Shown here piece by piece: positions 37,174-48,637 of a stretch of 64,000 nt of DNA (positions are counted from its first letter, which is position 1; each line of letters starts with the position of its first letter). The position numbers and the translations under genes were made by a program. The DNA is from Agrobacterium genomosp. 13 str. CFBP 6927 (GTDB lineage Bacteria > Pseudomonadota > Alphaproteobacteria > Rhizobiales > Rhizobiaceae), in the NCBI GenBank assembly GCA_900012615.1, contig LT009756.1, forward strand, positions 1,060,958-1,124,957, in the 5' to 3' direction. The notes under the pieces were generated by a model. It worked only from the letters and a program-made list of their open reading frames with translations, searched no databases and was not told where the DNA came from.

Positions 37174-39285
37174 ATGTTTTCGCTGATCTCGACGTTTAAA
37201 ATTGCGCATCGCGTATCCATGCTCGCACTGGCAGCGCTGTGCGGGATCGCCGTCATCGCGGGCATGCTGCTCTGGCAAAGGCAGATGGAGGCGCGTTATC
37301 GCGTCGCCGAAGAGACGCTGATCGAGCGGGACGGGGTGCTGGCGGCGCTGGAGGACGGTTTGCATGAAAGCCGTCTTCATCAGAGAGATTTTCTGCTGAC
37401 CCGCGATATGAAATCCGTTGCGCGGCTTGACCAGACGATGGATCAGGTCCGGCAGTCTTTGAACCATCTCGCAGACGAGGCGACGCCGCAGACCCGGACG
37501 CGGCTTGAAGCGCTCGCGCAGGGTGCTGCTGCTTATTCTGACCGCATGAAGGCGCTGGTCGCCAAGAATGCGGAACTGGGCCTCACGCCGACAGAGGGCC
37601 TTGAGGGCGCCATGCGCAATGGCGTGCATTCCATCGAAAAGCTCATCGACACCGTCGCCAATGCCGAAATCCGTGCCAGCATGCTGATGATGCGCCGGCA
37701 TGAAAAGGATTTCATTTTGCGGCGCGATGAAGCCTACACGGGCAAACATGCCGCCGAGGTGGAAACCTTCAAGGCGCTGGTGAAGCAGGAATACCGGCCG
37801 GGCGCGGAGCGCCAGCGCATCATGGATGCTCTGGAAATTTACACTGCCTCCTTCCGCTTTTATGCGCAGGCCGTGCTGGAGGAGCAGAAGGCGCGCGAAA
37901 CGGTCGCCACTGCGTATAATGCGCTGCTGCCCGTTGTCGCGGATATTTCCACGGCCTATCGCCAGGAGCGGGAAGCCAGCGCGCTGAAAAATCAGACTGC
38001 GGCGGAAACAACCGTTTCCATCGTTGTCGCGCTTATCGCGCTCGCCGTTATCAGCCTTTTTGCCGGAGTTTATCTCATTGGCCGTTCGATAACCCGTCCA
38101 GCCACCGCCATTACCGGCGCGATGCGTCGTCTGGCGGGAGGTGAGACGGAGCTCGACGTCCCCGGCCTTCGCCGCAGTGACGAGTTTGGCGCCATGGCGC
38201 AGGCGCTTGAGGTTTTCCGGCAGGCGGCCATCGCCAAGATAGAGCTGGAGACCGAAGCCCTTGTCGCCCGCCGGCAGGCCGAAGAGGAAAAAGCGCGGTT
38301 CCAGCGCGAGGCGGAGGCCGAGGCGAAGACGCGGCTGATGCAGGCGACAACGGGACTTGCGGCGGCGCTGCATCGCCTTGCCGCCGGCGACCTCTCCTTC
38401 GAACTCCATGAGCCTTTCGCCCCGGATTTCGAAGCCCTGCGCCACGATCTCAACCGGACGATCCGCCAGCTCGATGCCGCCATGTCCGGCGTCGTGCAGT
38501 CGAGCGTGGCGATTGATGGCGGCAGCCAGGAGATCAGCCAGAGCGCTGCCGATCTCGCCCGCCGCACCGAGCAGCAGGCCGCCTCGCTGGAGGAAACCGC
38601 TGCTGCGCTGGATGAATTGACGACGAATATCCGCATTTCGGCGGAGCGTGCGGTGGAAGCCCGTGCGGTCGCCCATTCCGCAGACGAGGACGCCAGCCGC
38701 ACGGCCGATCTCGTTGTCGATACGATCATGGCGATGGAAAAGATCGAACAGTCATCGGGCAAGATCGGCAGCATCATCAGCGTCATTGATGAGATTGCCT
38801 TTCAGACCAATCTTCTTGCACTCAATGCCGGTGTCGAGGCCGCACGTGCGGGCGAGGCGGGACGCGGTTTCGCCGTCGTTGCCCAGGAAGTGCGGGAACT
38901 GGCGCAACGCTCCGCAAAGGCGGCCGCCGAGATCAAGGTGCTCATTCGCAACTCCAGTACAGAGGTGAAGGACGGTGCGCGTTTCGTGCGCGAAACAGGG
39001 GCCGCCCTCTCGCGTATCGGCGGCTCGGTCAAGACAATCAACGATCATATCGAGGCGATCGCCGTCGCCACGAAGGAGCAGTCGCTCGGCCTTTCCGAAA
39101 TCAACGCCACCGTCAACCATCTGGATCAGGGCACGCAGCAGAACGCCGCCATGGTCGAGGAAAACAATGCCGCCAGCGCCATGCTGGCCGGCGAGACGGC
39201 GCGGCTGAAGGAACTGGTCTATCAATTTCAGCTGAGCGAGACGGACATGCAGATGCAGAGGATGAGCCAGCGCGAAGCGGCCTGA
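37174..39285 (+). CDS. methyl-accepting chemotaxis protein
   Basis: A 703-residue chemoreceptor. TM1 is at about 15-35. A periplasmic helical sensor of about 240 residues follows, resembling HBM bimodular domains ([15 protein letters not shown]). TM2 is at about 275-300, then HAMP, a second HAMP-like coiled coil rich in Glu/Ala/Arg, and the signalling hairpin with its conserved tip ([34 protein letters not shown], written here in part as [20 protein letters not shown]). The C-terminus ends SQREAA, without the CheR/CheB pentapeptide. The ligand is unknown. No other chemotaxis genes are nearby. Confidence 0.95.
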   Translation: MFSLISTFKIAHRVSMLALAALCGIAVIAGMLLWQRQMEARYRVAEETLIERDGVLAALEDGLHESRLHQRDFLLTRDMKSVARLDQTMDQVRQSLNHLADEATPQTRTRLEALAQGAAAYSDRMKALVAKNAELGLTPTEGLEGAMRNGVHSIEKLIDTVANAEIRASMLMMRRHEKDFILRRDEAYTGKHAAEVETFKALVKQEYRPGAERQRIMDALEIYTASFRFYAQAVLEEQKARETVATAYNALLPVVADISTAYRQEREASALKNQTAAETTVSIVVALIALAVISLFAGVYLIGRSITRPATAITGAMRRLAGGETELDVPGLRRSDEFGAMAQALEVFRQAAIAKIELETEALVARRQAEEEKARFQREAEAEAKTRLMQATTGLAAALHRLAAGDLSFELHEPFAPDFEALRHDLNRTIRQLDAAMSGVVQSSVAIDGGSQEISQSAADLARRTEQQAASLEETAAALDELTTNIRISAERAVEARAVAHSADEDASRTADLVVDTIMAMEKIEQSSGKIGSIISVIDEIAFQTNLLALNAGVEAARAGEAGRGFAVVAQEVRELAQRSAKAAAEIKVLIRNSSTEVKDGARFVRETGAALSRIGGSVKTINDHIEAIAVATKEQSLGLSEINATVNHLDQGTQQNAAMVEENNAASAMLAGETARLKELVYQFQLSETDMQMQRMSQREAA

Positions 39286-39490
39286 TATAGGTCCAGCCAT
39301 CGAAAAGCGGGTGCGCAACTTGCCGCCCGCTTTTTTGCTGTTTATAGATGGGTTACTCACCACGGACCCGGTGAAACCCCGGGTGGCTCTTCTGGCCGCC
39401 GATCCGCCAGACAACGCAAAGCACCGACATTCCTTTTCAATCTACCGGACATGGCTCCGGCCGGTGCGTCATTCTTTGCGAAAAAATCAA

Positions 39491-40972
39491 ATGAACAGAT
39501 TTCAGACTTACAGACGTGAGTGGTTTTCCAATATTCGCGGCGATCTCCTTTCCGGCATCGTCGTGGCACTCGCCCTCATTCCCGAAGCCATCGGCTTTTC
39601 CGTCATCGCCGGGGTCGATCCGAAGGTGGGATTGTTCGCCTCCTTTGCGATTGCCTGCGTTTCCGCCTTTACCGGCGGCAGACCGGGCATGATCTCGGCG
39701 GCAACCGCCGCCACCGCCGTCCTGATGGTTACGCTCGTCAAGGAACACGGGCTGCAATATCTCTTCGCCGCCACCATCCTCATGGGCGTGCTGCAAATTC
39801 TGGCGGGCCTTGTAAAACTCGGCAGGGTGATGCGCTTCGTCTCGCGTTCGGTCATGACCGGCTTCGTCAATGCGCTGGCGATCCTGATTTTCATGGCGCA
39901 ATTGCCCGAGCTGATCGGCGTGCCGGTCGAAACCTACGTCATGATCATGACCGGTCTTGCGATCATCTATCTCTTCCCGCTGGTCACCAAAATAGTGCCG
40001 TCGCCGCTGGTCGCCATCATCGTTCTCACCTGTGTCGCCGTCTTCTCCGGCATGGATATCCGCACGGTCGGCGATCTCGGTGAGTTGCCCTCGACGCTGC
40101 CGATATTCGCCCTGCCGCAGGTGCCGCTGACCTTCGAGACGCTGCAGATTATCTTTCCCTATTCCGTCGCGCTCGCCGCCGTCGGTCTTCTGGAATCGCT
40201 GCTGACGGCGCAGATCGTCGACGACATGACGGATACGGGCAGCAACAAGAGCCAGGAATGCATCGGGCAGGGGACGAGCAATATTGCGTCTGCCCTCATC
40301 GGCGGCATGGGCGGCTGCGCCATGATCGGCCAGTCCGTCATCAATGTCAGTTCCGGCGGTCGTGGCCGCTTGTCCACCTTCGTCGCGGGCGCGTTTCTGC
40401 TGTTCCTCATACTGGTGCTGGATGATCTCGTGCGCATCATTCCCATGGCCGCGCTGGTGGCGGTGATGATCATGGTCTCCATCGGCACCTTCTCGTGGCG
40501 TTCGATCCTTGATCTGCGCCGCAACCCGCCATCGTCAAGCATCGTCATGCTGGTCACGGTCGGCACGGTGCTTGCGACCCATGATCTTGCAAAGGGCGTG
40601 CTGGTCGGCGTCCTTCTTTCCGGCGTGTTTTTCGCGGGCAAGGTGTCGAAACTCTTCCATGTCCGGCCGGAGCTTTCAGCCGATGGCAGGGAGCGGGTCT
40701 ATCGCGTGGATGGCCAGATTTTCTTTGCCTCGACGGAAAGCTTCATCGCCGCCTTCGATTTTGCCGAGGAGGTTGAGGCGGTGACAATCGATGTCACCCA
40801 GGCGCATCTGTGGGACATTTCGGCGGTTGGCGCTCTGGACAAGGTGGTCCTGAAATTCCGCAAGGCCGGCAGGCGGGTCGAGGTGATCGGCGTCAACGAG
40901 GCGAGCGCCCACATGATCGACCGCTTCGCCCTGCACGATAAACAGGATGGCGCTGTCGCGCCGCTGCACTGA
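39491..40972 (+). CDS. SulP family anion permease
   Basis: A 493-residue membrane transporter of the SLC26/SulP family. About ten to twelve hydrophobic helices carry the SulP phrase [25 protein letters not shown] near the start. A C-terminal STAS domain (about 400-490: [13 protein letters not shown] ... [23 protein letters not shown]) follows. The ion could be sulfate, bicarbonate or another anion. The ATG at 39491 begins at MNRFQTY; upstream frame lacks family character. The gene shares a bidirectional terminator with the convergent periplasmic protein gene. Confidence 0.93.
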   Translation: MNRFQTYRREWFSNIRGDLLSGIVVALALIPEAIGFSVIAGVDPKVGLFASFAIACVSAFTGGRPGMISAATAATAVLMVTLVKEHGLQYLFAATILMGVLQILAGLVKLGRVMRFVSRSVMTGFVNALAILIFMAQLPELIGVPVETYVMIMTGLAIIYLFPLVTKIVPSPLVAIIVLTCVAVFSGMDIRTVGDLGELPSTLPIFALPQVPLTFETLQIIFPYSVALAAVGLLESLLTAQIVDDMTDTGSNKSQECIGQGTSNIASALIGGMGGCAMIGQSVINVSSGGRGRLSTFVAGAFLLFLILVLDDLVRIIPMAALVAVMIMVSIGTFSWRSILDLRRNPPSSSIVMLVTVGTVLATHDLAKGVLVGVLLSGVFFAGKVSKLFHVRPELSADGRERVYRVDGQIFFASTESFIAAFDFAEEVEAVTIDVTQAHLWDISAVGALDKVVLKFRKAGRRVEVIGVNEASAHMIDRFALHDKQDGAVAPLH

Positions 40973-40981
40973 GTGCAAAAG

Positions 40982-41010
40982 AAAAGCCCCGGCATGACCG
41001 GGGCTTTTTG
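40982..41010. terminator. bidirectional terminator between SulP and periplasmic protein genes
   Basis: Stem AAAAGCCCCGG/CCGGGGCTTTT with loop CATGA. The A tract on the left and T tract on the right serve both convergent genes. Confidence 0.9.
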
Positions 41011-41013
41011 GTT

Positions 41014-42204
41014 CTATTCGTTTGCCGTTACCGTCACGCCGAGCATTTTCGGCAGGGTATTCGGCGCGCCCATGGCAGCGCCCATGATCATCGGGAACGG
41101 AACCGGCTTTTCCGGCTCTGCGGTGATCGAGAAGTTCTTCGGATTGTCGATATAGGTGTTGATCGCCGCCGACACCATGTTCTGCAATTCCGGAACGTTG
41201 AGCGAGGCCATCATGATCGGCGCCATGCCCTTGATGGTCTGGGCAAGCTGGTCGCCCGTCATGCCCTGCTGGCTTGCCGCATAGTCGATGGCGCGCTTGG
41301 TGATGCTGGCGTCTTCGAAGCTGATTTCAGCGTTGACGAAGGAAAGCTGCTGCATCAGGCCGAGCATGGCGAGGCTTGCTGCCTGGTCCGCCTGTTCCTT
41401 GTTCGGATTGGCGGCCTGCGCCTTCACCGTCTCCTGCATCGACTTGATGAAGTCGAGCGTGTAGCCGGAGAAGCCGAACGACATGTTGAGACGGCCGACA
41501 TTGTCGAGGTCGATGGCATATTCTTCGACGTCGATGGTGCCGGAGGCCACTTCCCAGCTGCCGCTCATGGTCATGTCGCCGGAAAGCGCCTGCAGATTGA
41601 GCTTTTCAATCGCGTCCTTCGTGCCGGGATCGGTCACTTCGCTGAGATCGGCCTTGAAGCCGGATGCGTCGAGTTCGAAACCGATAGAAGCCTTGTCGTC
41701 GCTGACGGACATGGTTGCGGTGCTTTCCTCGAGCGAGAAAGCCGGCTTGCCGTCGATGGAAACGGAAACCGGACCGCTATGCGCTTCGTCGTAGAACATC
41801 AGCGCATCGATGGTGCCGGTGGTCGCATCGCCCGGAATGACGAGGCCCGACATGTAGATGTCGCTTGCCTTGATCTCCACATTTTCCTGCTTGTAGTCGA
41901 TATTATCGAAGCGGGCGTTCTTGATCTTGTAGCCGCCGTTGTTTTCCTCGACGCCTTCGAGCGTCACATTGCCGACCGGGATCTTCTTGGCCGGATCGGC
42001 GGCCGCGTTGAAGGTCACGCTGTTCAGGGTCACCGTCGAGCCGTTGACGGCGACGGAACCGGCAGCGATCTCGCCGCCCTGCGCGGCATAGGCCGCATTG
42101 ATCTTCTTCAGCACATCCCCGCCATCCAGCGCGAAGGCCGGTGCCGAAAGCGTAAGAAGCGCGGCACTCGCGAAAAGAACCTGCCGGGTGGATTTCAGTC
42201 TCAT
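41014..42204 (-). CDS. exported protein of unknown function
   Basis: A 396-residue protein with a clear signal peptide (VLFASAALLTLSAPAFALDGG). The mature part is rich in Asp, Ser, Thr and amphipathic beta strands without Cys. It contains repeats of the kind 'NVTLEGVEENNGGYKIKNARF', seen in long beta-helical or lipid-bridge-like periplasmic proteins. It ends TLPKMLGVTVTANE. I do not assign a family. It is a single gene convergent with the SulP permease and divergent from parC across 229 bp of AT-rich DNA. Confidence 0.75.
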   Translation of the reverse strand: MRLKSTRQVLFASAALLTLSAPAFALDGGDVLKKINAAYAAQGGEIAAGSVAVNGSTVTLNSVTFNAAADPAKKIPVGNVTLEGVEENNGGYKIKNARFDNIDYKQENVEIKASDIYMSGLVIPGDATTGTIDALMFYDEAHSGPVSVSIDGKPAFSLEESTATMSVSDDKASIGFELDASGFKADLSEVTDPGTKDAIEKLNLQALSGDMTMSGSWEVASGTIDVEEYAIDLDNVGRLNMSFGFSGYTLDFIKSMQETVKAQAANPNKEQADQAASLAMLGLMQQLSFVNAEISFEDASITKRAIDYAASQQGMTGDQLAQTIKGMAPIMMASLNVPELQNMVSAAINTYIDNPKNFSITAEPEKPVPFPMIMGAAMGAPNTLPKMLGVTVTANE

Positions 42205-42433
42205 GATGTTTCTTCCCTCAACGTACGGCTGTGCACCGTGTCCGAATTCGAATGGTGATACTTATATTCGCGATTATTCAAAGGTCTATAGGATTTAGAT
42301 CGATTCCCATGACGGCGGCATTGCGGCATCTGCAACGCGGTTAACAAAAAACAGTATGAAAGAGTTGCTTTCATCCACAGGGCAGACCCCCGAATTTCTT
42401 GCCGGGAATCGGCATTTCCGCTAGTCAAGCACC

Positions 42434-44686
42434 ATGGGAAAAAATCTTGTACCTCCGTCAGGCGGAGACGATAACATTCATCCGGTCGATTTGAAGGCGG
42501 CGCTTGAAGAGCGCTACCTCGCTTACGCCTTGTCCACGATCATGCATCGTGCGCTGCCGGATGTGCGCGACGGCCTGAAGCCGGTTCACCGCCGCATCAT
42601 TCATGCCATGAGTGAAATGGGCATTCGCCCCAACTCGGCCTTCAAGAAATGCGCCCGTATCGTCGGTGACGTGATCGGTAAATTCCATCCGCATGGCGAC
42701 CAGTCTGTCTATGATGCGCTGGTGCGTCTCGCGCAGGATTTCTCCCAGCGTTATCCGATTGTCGACGGGCAGGGCAACTTCGGCAATATCGATGGCGACG
42801 GCGCCGCCGCCTATCGTTACACCGAAGCGCGCATGACCGAGGTTGCGGCGCTGCTGCTCGAGGGGATCGGCGAAGATGCGGTGGATTTCCGCGCCACCTA
42901 TAACGAAGAAGACGAGGAACCGGTCGTCCTGCCGGGCGCATTCCCCAATCTGCTCGCCAACGGCGCCTCCGGCATTGCGGTGGGCATGGCGACGTCGATC
43001 CCGCCGCACAACGCCCATGAACTTTGCGACGCGGCGCTTTACCTCATCAAGCATCCCGATGCGACGGTTGAAAAGCTGGTGGAATTCATTCCCGGCCCCG
43101 ACCTGCCGACGGGCGGTGTGATCGTTGAGAGCCGTGAGAATATTCTCGATGCCTATAAGACCGGTCGTGGCGGTTTCCGCGTGCGCGCCAAATGGGAGAC
43201 TGAAGATCTCGGCCGCGGCGGTTACCAGATCGTCATCACCGAAATCCCCTTCCAGGTGCAGAAATCGCGCCTGATCGAGAAGATCGCCGAGCTGCTGATT
43301 GCCCGCAAGCTGCCGCTTCTCGAGGATATTCGCGACGAATCGGCCGAAGACGTGCGCATCGTGCTGGTGCCGAAGAGCCGCACCGTCGATGCGACGCTGC
43401 TGATGGAATCGCTGTTCCGCCTGTCCGACCTCGAAAGCCGCCTGCCGCTCAACATGAACGTGCTGTCGCTCGGCAAGGTGCCGAAGGTGATGGCGCTGAA
43501 CGAGGTGTTGAGCGAGTGGCTGGCGCACCGCAAGGATGTGCTGGTCCGCCGTTCCCGCCACCGTCTGGCGGCCATCGACCGCAGGCTCGAGATTCTCGGT
43601 GGCCTGCTCGTCGCTTATCTCAATCTCGATGAAGTCATCCGCATCATCCGCGAGGAGGATGAGCCGAAACAGGTGATGATGGCCAAGTGGTCGCTCACCG
43701 ACAATCAGGCCGAAGCCATCCTCAACATGCGGCTGCGCAATCTGCGCAAGCTGGAGGAATTCGAAATCCGCAAGGAGTTCGATGAACTCAGCAGCGAAAA
43801 GGCCGAGATCGAGGCGCTGCTCGCTTCCGATGACAAGCAATGGCAGACCGTCGCCTGGGAAATCGGCGAGGTCAAAAAGAAATATGCCAAGGCAACCGAG
43901 ATCGGCCGCCGCCGCACGCAGTTCGCGGATGCGCCGGATGCCGATATCGAGGCCATCCAGCAGGCGATGATCGAAAAGGAACCGGTCACCATCGTCATCT
44001 CGCAGAAGGGCTGGATCCGGGCGCTGAAGGGACACATGTCCGATACCTCGTCTCTCACCTTCAAGGAAGGCGACGGACCGAAACTGGCCTTCCCGGCGCA
44101 GACGACGGACAAGCTGCTGCTGCTGACGACAGGCGGCAAGGCCTATACGCTCGGCGCAGACAAGCTGCCGGGCGGTCGCGGCCATGGCGAGCCGATCCGT
44201 ATCATGGTCGACATGGAAAACGATCAGGACATCCTGACCGCCTTCGTGCACGATCCATCGCGCAAGTTGCTGCTCGTCTCCACGGCCGGCAATGGTTTCA
44301 TCGTGCCCGAGAGCGAAATGGTCGCGAATACCCGCAAGGGCAAGCAGATCATGAATGTCTCGATGCCGGATGAAGCCAAGCTCGCCGTGCCGGTCACGGG
44401 CGACCATGTCGCCGTCGTCGGCGAAAATCGGAAGCTCCTGGCCTTCCCGCTTTCGCAGGTGCCGGAAATGTCGCGCGGCAAGGGCGTGCGCCTGCAGCGC
44501 TACAAGGATGGCGGCGTCGTTGACGTGAAATGTTTCGCGCTCGCTGAGGGCTTGTCATGGTCCGACACGGCCGGCCGTCTGTTCAACAAGGTGGGTGAGG
44601 AATTGCGCGAATGGCTGGCCGACCGTGCCACTGTTGGCCGCACCGTGCCGAAGGGCTTTCCGCGCAGCGGGAAATTTGGCGGGTAA
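42434..44686 (+). CDS. parC: DNA topoisomerase IV subunit A
   Basis: A 750-residue type IIA topoisomerase subunit that decatenates daughter chromosomes together with ParE. The N-terminal breakage-reunion domain has the catalytic Tyr129 in [11 protein letters not shown]. The quinolone-resistance region reads [20 protein letters not shown]. The C-terminal beta-pinwheel is short and lacks a clean GyrA box (QRRGGKG), supporting ParC rather than GyrA. The start at 42434 follows a short AT-rich gap. A terminator follows. Confidence 0.95.
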   Translation: MGKNLVPPSGGDDNIHPVDLKAALEERYLAYALSTIMHRALPDVRDGLKPVHRRIIHAMSEMGIRPNSAFKKCARIVGDVIGKFHPHGDQSVYDALVRLAQDFSQRYPIVDGQGNFGNIDGDGAAAYRYTEARMTEVAALLLEGIGEDAVDFRATYNEEDEEPVVLPGAFPNLLANGASGIAVGMATSIPPHNAHELCDAALYLIKHPDATVEKLVEFIPGPDLPTGGVIVESRENILDAYKTGRGGFRVRAKWETEDLGRGGYQIVITEIPFQVQKSRLIEKIAELLIARKLPLLEDIRDESAEDVRIVLVPKSRTVDATLLMESLFRLSDLESRLPLNMNVLSLGKVPKVMALNEVLSEWLAHRKDVLVRRSRHRLAAIDRRLEILGGLLVAYLNLDEVIRIIREEDEPKQVMMAKWSLTDNQAEAILNMRLRNLRKLEEFEIRKEFDELSSEKAEIEALLASDDKQWQTVAWEIGEVKKKYAKATEIGRRRTQFADAPDADIEAIQQAMIEKEPVTIVISQKGWIRALKGHMSDTSSLTFKEGDGPKLAFPAQTTDKLLLLTTGGKAYTLGADKLPGGRGHGEPIRIMVDMENDQDILTAFVHDPSRKLLLVSTAGNGFIVPESEMVANTRKGKQIMNVSMPDEAKLAVPVTGDHVAVVGENRKLLAFPLSQVPEMSRGKGVRLQRYKDGGVVDVKCFALAEGLSWSDTAGRLFNKVGEELREWLADRATVGRTVPKGFPRSGKFGG

Positions 44687-44695
44687 TACGTAAAT

Positions 44696-44728
44696 GACGT
44701 TCCCGGTTGCAAAGCCGGGACGTCTTTC
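44696..44728 (+). terminator. probable terminator of parC
   Basis: Stem GACGTTCCCGG/CCGGGACGTC with one bulged base is followed by a T/C-rich run. It starts about 10 bp after the parC stop. Confidence 0.65.
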
Positions 44729-44775
44729 CTGCTTTACTTCAAGAGCTCAGCATTCGCTGAGGCGTTAACGAGAGT

Positions 44776-45534
44776 TCATTTTTCTTCGGGGTGGTAAACC
44801 TCCCACCCGCGCGGCGTCAGATGCTCCTGCGGATGGTAGCGGGTCTTGTAGCCCATCTTTTCCGAACCATCGACCCAGTAGCCGAGATAGACATGCGGCA
44901 GGCCAAGTGCGCGGGTGCGGGTGATGTGATCGATGATCATGAAGGTGCCGAGCGAGCGTTTTTCAAGATCGGGATTGAAGAAGGAATAGACCATCGAGAG
45001 GCCATCGCTCATCACATCGCTGAGCGCCACGGCCAGAAGTTCGCCGCGCTTGCTGGAATCGATGCCGGAGCCGGGCTCGCGCACGCGATATTCGATGATG
45101 CGGGTATTCACATGCGTGTCTTCCACCATGATCGCATAGTCCAGCGCCGACATGTCGGACATGCCGCCCGACTGGTGGCGGTGGTCGAGATAGCGGCGAA
45201 ACAGGGCGAATTGTTCGGTGGAGGGCTCGGCGGCATGAACCGTGGCGACGACGTCCCTGTTGGCGGCCAGAACGCGCCGCATCGATTTCGTCGGCTGGAA
45301 CTGTTCGGTCAGGATACGCACGGAGACGCAGGCGCGGCAGTTTTCGCAGGCCGGGCGATAGGCGATGTTCTGCGAGCGCCTGAAACCGCCCTGGGTCAGA
45401 AGATCGTTCATTTCCGAAGCGCGCGGGCCGACCAGATGGGTGAAGACCTTCCGCTCCATCTGGTTCGGCAGATAGGGGCAGGTGGCCGGCGCCGTAAGAT
45501 AGAATTGGGGAGAGGGCGTCGCCTGCGTGTTCAT
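44776..45534 (-). CDS. bpt: aspartate/glutamate leucyltransferase (Bpt)
   Basis: A 252-residue N-end-rule transferase that adds Leu from Leu-tRNA to proteins with N-terminal Asp or Glu, marking them for ClpS/ClpAP. The N-terminus has [18 protein letters not shown]. The cysteine-rich motif [13 protein letters not shown] follows, then the ATE1 C-terminal domain ([36 protein letters not shown] in shortened form: [13 protein letters not shown]). The ATG at 45534 gives the conserved start; an upstream ATG in the same frame lacks support. It is followed by the parC terminator region. Confidence 0.95.
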   Translation of the reverse strand: MNTQATPSPQFYLTAPATCPYLPNQMERKVFTHLVGPRASEMNDLLTQGGFRRSQNIAYRPACENCRACVSVRILTEQFQPTKSMRRVLAANRDVVATVHAAEPSTEQFALFRRYLDHRHQSGGMSDMSALDYAIMVEDTHVNTRIIEYRVREPGSGIDSSKRGELLAVALSDVMSDGLSMVYSFFNPDLEKRSLGTFMIIDHITRTRALGLPHVYLGYWVDGSEKMGYKTRYHPQEHLTPRGWEVYHPEEK

Positions 45535-45712
45535 CGAACCGTGATCGCCTCCTGCGTCTGTTATGAAAGCGCGCCGCGATTTCACGGGGTTGGCGGCGGC
45601 GCTTCAAGCGACATGCATAATGTCACAGAATGGCAAAATGCCGGAAAACGTCAACTGCGAGATGCGGCATTTGCGGGGTTTGAAAGCCACGTTTGCGTGG
45701 CTTTCCGCAATA

Positions 45713-46171
45713 TCAGCGCGTTCTGACGATGACGGTGCCGAGCAGGAAGTCGTGAACGAGGCGCGAACGCTCGGTAAACAGGCCTGCAAGCAGGATCAGC
45801 GGCGTCAAAACCGAGTTGATGACCCAGAAAAGCACGATGTGAACGGTCGACAGCAGGAAATCGATTCGCCGCCCGTCCATCCGCGCCATGGCTATCCCCA
45901 TCGCCCGCATGCCGGGGGTCGCCTGCGAGGGGCCGCCGAGCGTCATGCCGAAATAAAGCACCGCAACGATGACGAACAGCGCCGGATAGAGGAAGAAGCC
46001 GAGGCCGAGGGTAATCACGCCAAGAAAGAAGACGATCACAGCTGCCGGAATGCACAACAGGAGAACAATCGCATAATCGATCAGGAACGCGAAGACCCGC
46101 CGGCTCAGGACGCCGCTATAGGCGCGCCAGTCATCCGGTGCGGCATAGGTGGGGTTCTGGTCGAGGCTCAT
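45713..46171 (-). CDS. RDD family membrane protein
   Basis: A 152-residue protein with an N-terminal soluble stretch (YAAPDDWRAYSGV) and three hydrophobic helices. The RDD signature residues are present in SRRVFAFLIDYAIVLL, and Pro/Gly-rich GGPSQATPGMRAMGIAMARMDG follows helix 2. RDD proteins have been linked to transport or ion exchange in a few cases; the role here is unknown. It lies between bpt and hemB, all on the minus strand. Confidence 0.9.
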   Translation of the reverse strand: MSLDQNPTYAAPDDWRAYSGVLSRRVFAFLIDYAIVLLLCIPAAVIVFFLGVITLGLGFFLYPALFVIVAVLYFGMTLGGPSQATPGMRAMGIAMARMDGRRIDFLLSTVHIVLFWVINSVLTPLILLAGLFTERSRLVHDFLLGTVIVRTR

Positions 46172-46268
46172 CGGTCGTTTTCTCCTGAGAAGGCATGACA
46201 GCGCGGCATCAGTGCCGTGTCAGCAGACAATATGGGAAGAAAACGACCGAATACAATAAGTGCGGGCC

Positions 46269-47282
46269 TCAGCCCTTTGCCAGTTTGCGTGCGGCCTCGA
46301 TGGCGAAATAGGTCAGAACGCCATCGCAACCGGCACGCTTGAAACAGAGAAGCGTTTCCATCATCACGCGCTCGCCATCGATCCAGCCGTTCATCGCGGC
46401 TGCCTTGATCTGGGTATATTCGCCGGACACCTGATAGGCGAAGGTCGGCAGGCCGAAATTCTCCTTCAGCCGCCAGCAGATGTCGAGATAGGGCAGGCCG
46501 GGCTTGACCATCAGCATATCCGCGCCTTCCTCCACGTCGAGAGCGGCGTCGCGGATTGCCTCCATGCCGTTGGCGGGGCTGATGTAATAGCTGTTCTTGT
46601 CGCCCTTCAGCAGGCCGGCGGTGGAGATGGCCTCGCGATAGGGGCCGTAATAACCGGAAGCGAATTTCGTCGCATAGGACATGATGCCGACATTCTGGTG
46701 TCCGGCGGCATCGAGACCGCGACGGATGGCGCCGATCCGGCCATCCATCATCTCCGATGGAGAAATAATGTCCGATCCGGCTTCCGCCTGAAGGATCGCC
46801 GCCTTGATAATCTGTTCCACAGTCTCGTCATTGACGATCTCGTCGCCGCGCAGAATGCCGTCATGGCCGTGGCTGGTGAAAGGGTCGAGCGCAACGTCGG
46901 TGATCACGCCGATATTGGGAACGGCTTTCTTGACGGCGATGGTTGCCTGATTGATGAGATTATTCGCCTCGAGTGCGTTGGAACCGGTCTCGTCGCGCAG
47001 CTCCATTTCGATGTTCGGGAAGGTAGCAATTGCCGGAATGCCGAGATCGGCGGCCTCTTTCGCGGCTTCCACCAGTTTGTCGACGCTCATCCGGTTGACG
47101 CCCGGCATCGCCGGAATGGGATCGAGAATATTGCTGCCTGGTACGATGAAGACCGGCCAGATGAGATCGTCGACGGTGAGGCGGCTTTCCTGCACCAGAC
47201 GGCGCGTCCAATCCGCCTTGCGATTGCGCCGCATGCGGCGATGGCCGGTGATCTCGTCGACCAGATGCGTTTTGTCCTGCAT
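46269..47282 (-). CDS. hemB: delta-aminolevulinic acid dehydratase
   Basis: A 337-residue enzyme condensing two ALA molecules to porphobilinogen in heme synthesis. The Schiff-base lysines lie in MSYATKFASGYYGPYREA and MLMVKPGLPYLD. The metal-site region reads DVALDPFTSHGHDG. Asp replaces the Cys residues of zinc-type enzymes, so this is the Mg2+-type form usual in rhizobia. The ATG at 47282 gives the conserved N-terminus; an in-frame codon at 47399 is rejected. Confidence 0.97.
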   Translation of the reverse strand: MQDKTHLVDEITGHRRMRRNRKADWTRRLVQESRLTVDDLIWPVFIVPGSNILDPIPAMPGVNRMSVDKLVEAAKEAADLGIPAIATFPNIEMELRDETGSNALEANNLINQATIAVKKAVPNIGVITDVALDPFTSHGHDGILRGDEIVNDETVEQIIKAAILQAEAGSDIISPSEMMDGRIGAIRRGLDAAGHQNVGIMSYATKFASGYYGPYREAISTAGLLKGDKNSYYISPANGMEAIRDAALDVEEGADMLMVKPGLPYLDICWRLKENFGLPTFAYQVSGEYTQIKAAAMNGWIDGERVMMETLLCFKRAGCDGVLTYFAIEAARKLAKG

Positions 47283-47455
47283 GTAAGAATGTCCTTCGAT
47301 CAAATTTGGAAAGCTGCATAGCATGAAGCTTGGCCCATGCGAATGCGACAATCTTCCCTCATCGGCGTCCCGCACCGGCGTGATGTTTTGACAAGGCAAG
47401 CCGTGGAATTCAATATGGGCTGGTCGCCCGTTCGTCGAGACCGTATCTTCCGGCC

Positions 47456-47893
47456 ATGGAACCTGATTCTCAACCTCTGCCGAAGCGTCCGCTTACGGAA
47501 ATCCTCTTTCTGGTCTTCATGAGGCTGGTCGCGGTCTCCTGTTTCTGGTTTGGCCTGCAATATTGGGCGATGCTGACGGGATATTCGCTGGGCGGGCAAG
47601 GCCGGTTCGACATGCTGAACCTGCCATGGCGGGTGGCGGGCAGTGCACTGGCGGTCATTTTCCCGGTTGCGGCACTCGGCCTCTGGCTCGGCGCCTCCTG
47701 GGGGGCGGTCATCTGGGTCATGGGCGCGGGCGCGCAGATCGCCATGTACAAGGTGTGGCCGCATATCTTCGGCGCCAACACGCTGGTGCCCGTCATGCAC
47801 GGTCTGGTGGCAACCATTTATATACTATTTCTGGTCGCTTTCTGGCTGGATCAGCGCCAAAATGAAGAGCGCGCAAGAATTGATTTACCATAA
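47456..47893 (+). CDS. DUF6163 family membrane protein
   Basis: A 145-residue protein with about four hydrophobic helices (LVAVSCFWFGLQYWAML, VAGSALAVIFPVAALGLWLG, VIWVMGAGAQIAMY, VATIYILFLVAFWL), beginning MEPDSQPLPKRPLTEILF. It matches my memory of DUF6163, a family next to ldtR in Rhizobiales. Its function is unknown. It is divergent from hemB. Confidence 0.75.
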   Translation: MEPDSQPLPKRPLTEILFLVFMRLVAVSCFWFGLQYWAMLTGYSLGGQGRFDMLNLPWRVAGSALAVIFPVAALGLWLGASWGAVIWVMGAGAQIAMYKVWPHIFGANTLVPVMHGLVATIYILFLVAFWLDQRQNEERARIDLP

Positions 47894-47939
47894 GAATAAA
47901 GCAATTCGGCCTGATTTTGGGCTGTATTTCAAGGCTAAG

Positions 47940-48029
47940 ATATTGATTTATAATAGATTTGCCTGAGGCATTCCCGCTTCGCCACAAGTTGGGCCCTCCG
48001 GGGGAAATGCAGGTAACCATTTGTTAATC
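47940..48029 (+). promoter_or_regulatory. ldtR upstream region with motifs shared by ldtP
   Basis: Contains ATATTGATTTA (47940-47950) and TTTGTTAATC (48020-48029). Both sequences recur side by side upstream of ldtP at 48950-48970. They may be binding sites of the LdtR protein; this is inference from recurrence only. Confidence 0.45.
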
Positions 48030-48124
48030 GTAGCTTTTAAGTAGAATTTTATGCGCATTGATTAGGTTCTCACTCAAGGCGGGAGACAAACAAACACACC
48101 GCCAGACAAAACAGTGAGGCAGTC

Positions 48125-48637
48125 ATGATCAATAGCAAAGTTAAGCCCCAGGCCGTTGTTGCCGATGCACATGAAGATACCATCCGCTCGCTCTACATGG
48201 AGTCGCTGCACCTGGTGGAACGTCTCCACCGCCGCCTCCTCGATGTCATCAAGGATGAGTTCGACCGTCAGGGTCGCGATGACGTCAACGCCGTTCAGGC
48301 CCTGCTGCTGTTCAACATCGGCAATTCCGAACTGACGGCCGGCGAGCTTCGTTCGCGTGGTTATTACCTCGGCTCGAACGTCTCCTATAACGTCAAGAAG
48401 CTGGTCGATCTCGGTCTCATCAACCACCAGCGCTCGCGTGTCGACCGCCGCTCGGTCCGCATCAGCCTGACGGAGAAGGGCCAGGAAATCGCCGAAACGG
48501 TTGCCCGCCTTTATGAACGCCACGTCGGGTCGATCGAAAAGGTCGGCGGCATCGGCACCGGTGAGTTCTCCGAAATGAACAAGCTGCTGCAGCGCCTCGA
48601 TCGCTTCTGGAACGACTCGATCGCCTATCGCCTGTAA
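48125..48637 (+). CDS. ldtR: MarR-family regulator LdtR
   Basis: A 170-residue winged-helix protein. The MarR core is readable: an N-terminal dimer helix (ESLHLVERLHRRLLDVIKDEFDR), the recognition region GELRSRGYYLGSNVSYNVKKLVDLGLI, and the wing HQRSRVDRRSVRISLTEKGQE. The order ldtR then L,D-transpeptidase matches Liberibacter and Sinorhizobium, where LdtR activates ldtP and osmotic-stress tolerance. That function is known for the family and inferred here. An imperfect hairpin (AAGCCGGGGGC/GCTCCCGGCTT) follows the gene at about 48660-48690. Confidence 0.92.
   Translation: MINSKVKPQAVVADAHEDTIRSLYMESLHLVERLHRRLLDVIKDEFDRQGRDDVNAVQALLLFNIGNSELTAGELRSRGYYLGSNVSYNVKKLVDLGLINHQRSRVDRRSVRISLTEKGQEIAETVARLYERHVGSIEKVGGIGTGEFSEMNKLLQRLDRFWNDSIAYRL

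Noticed and set aside
42458..44407. A 649-codon minus-strand frame over parC
   Set aside because: Shadow of parC, same reasoning.
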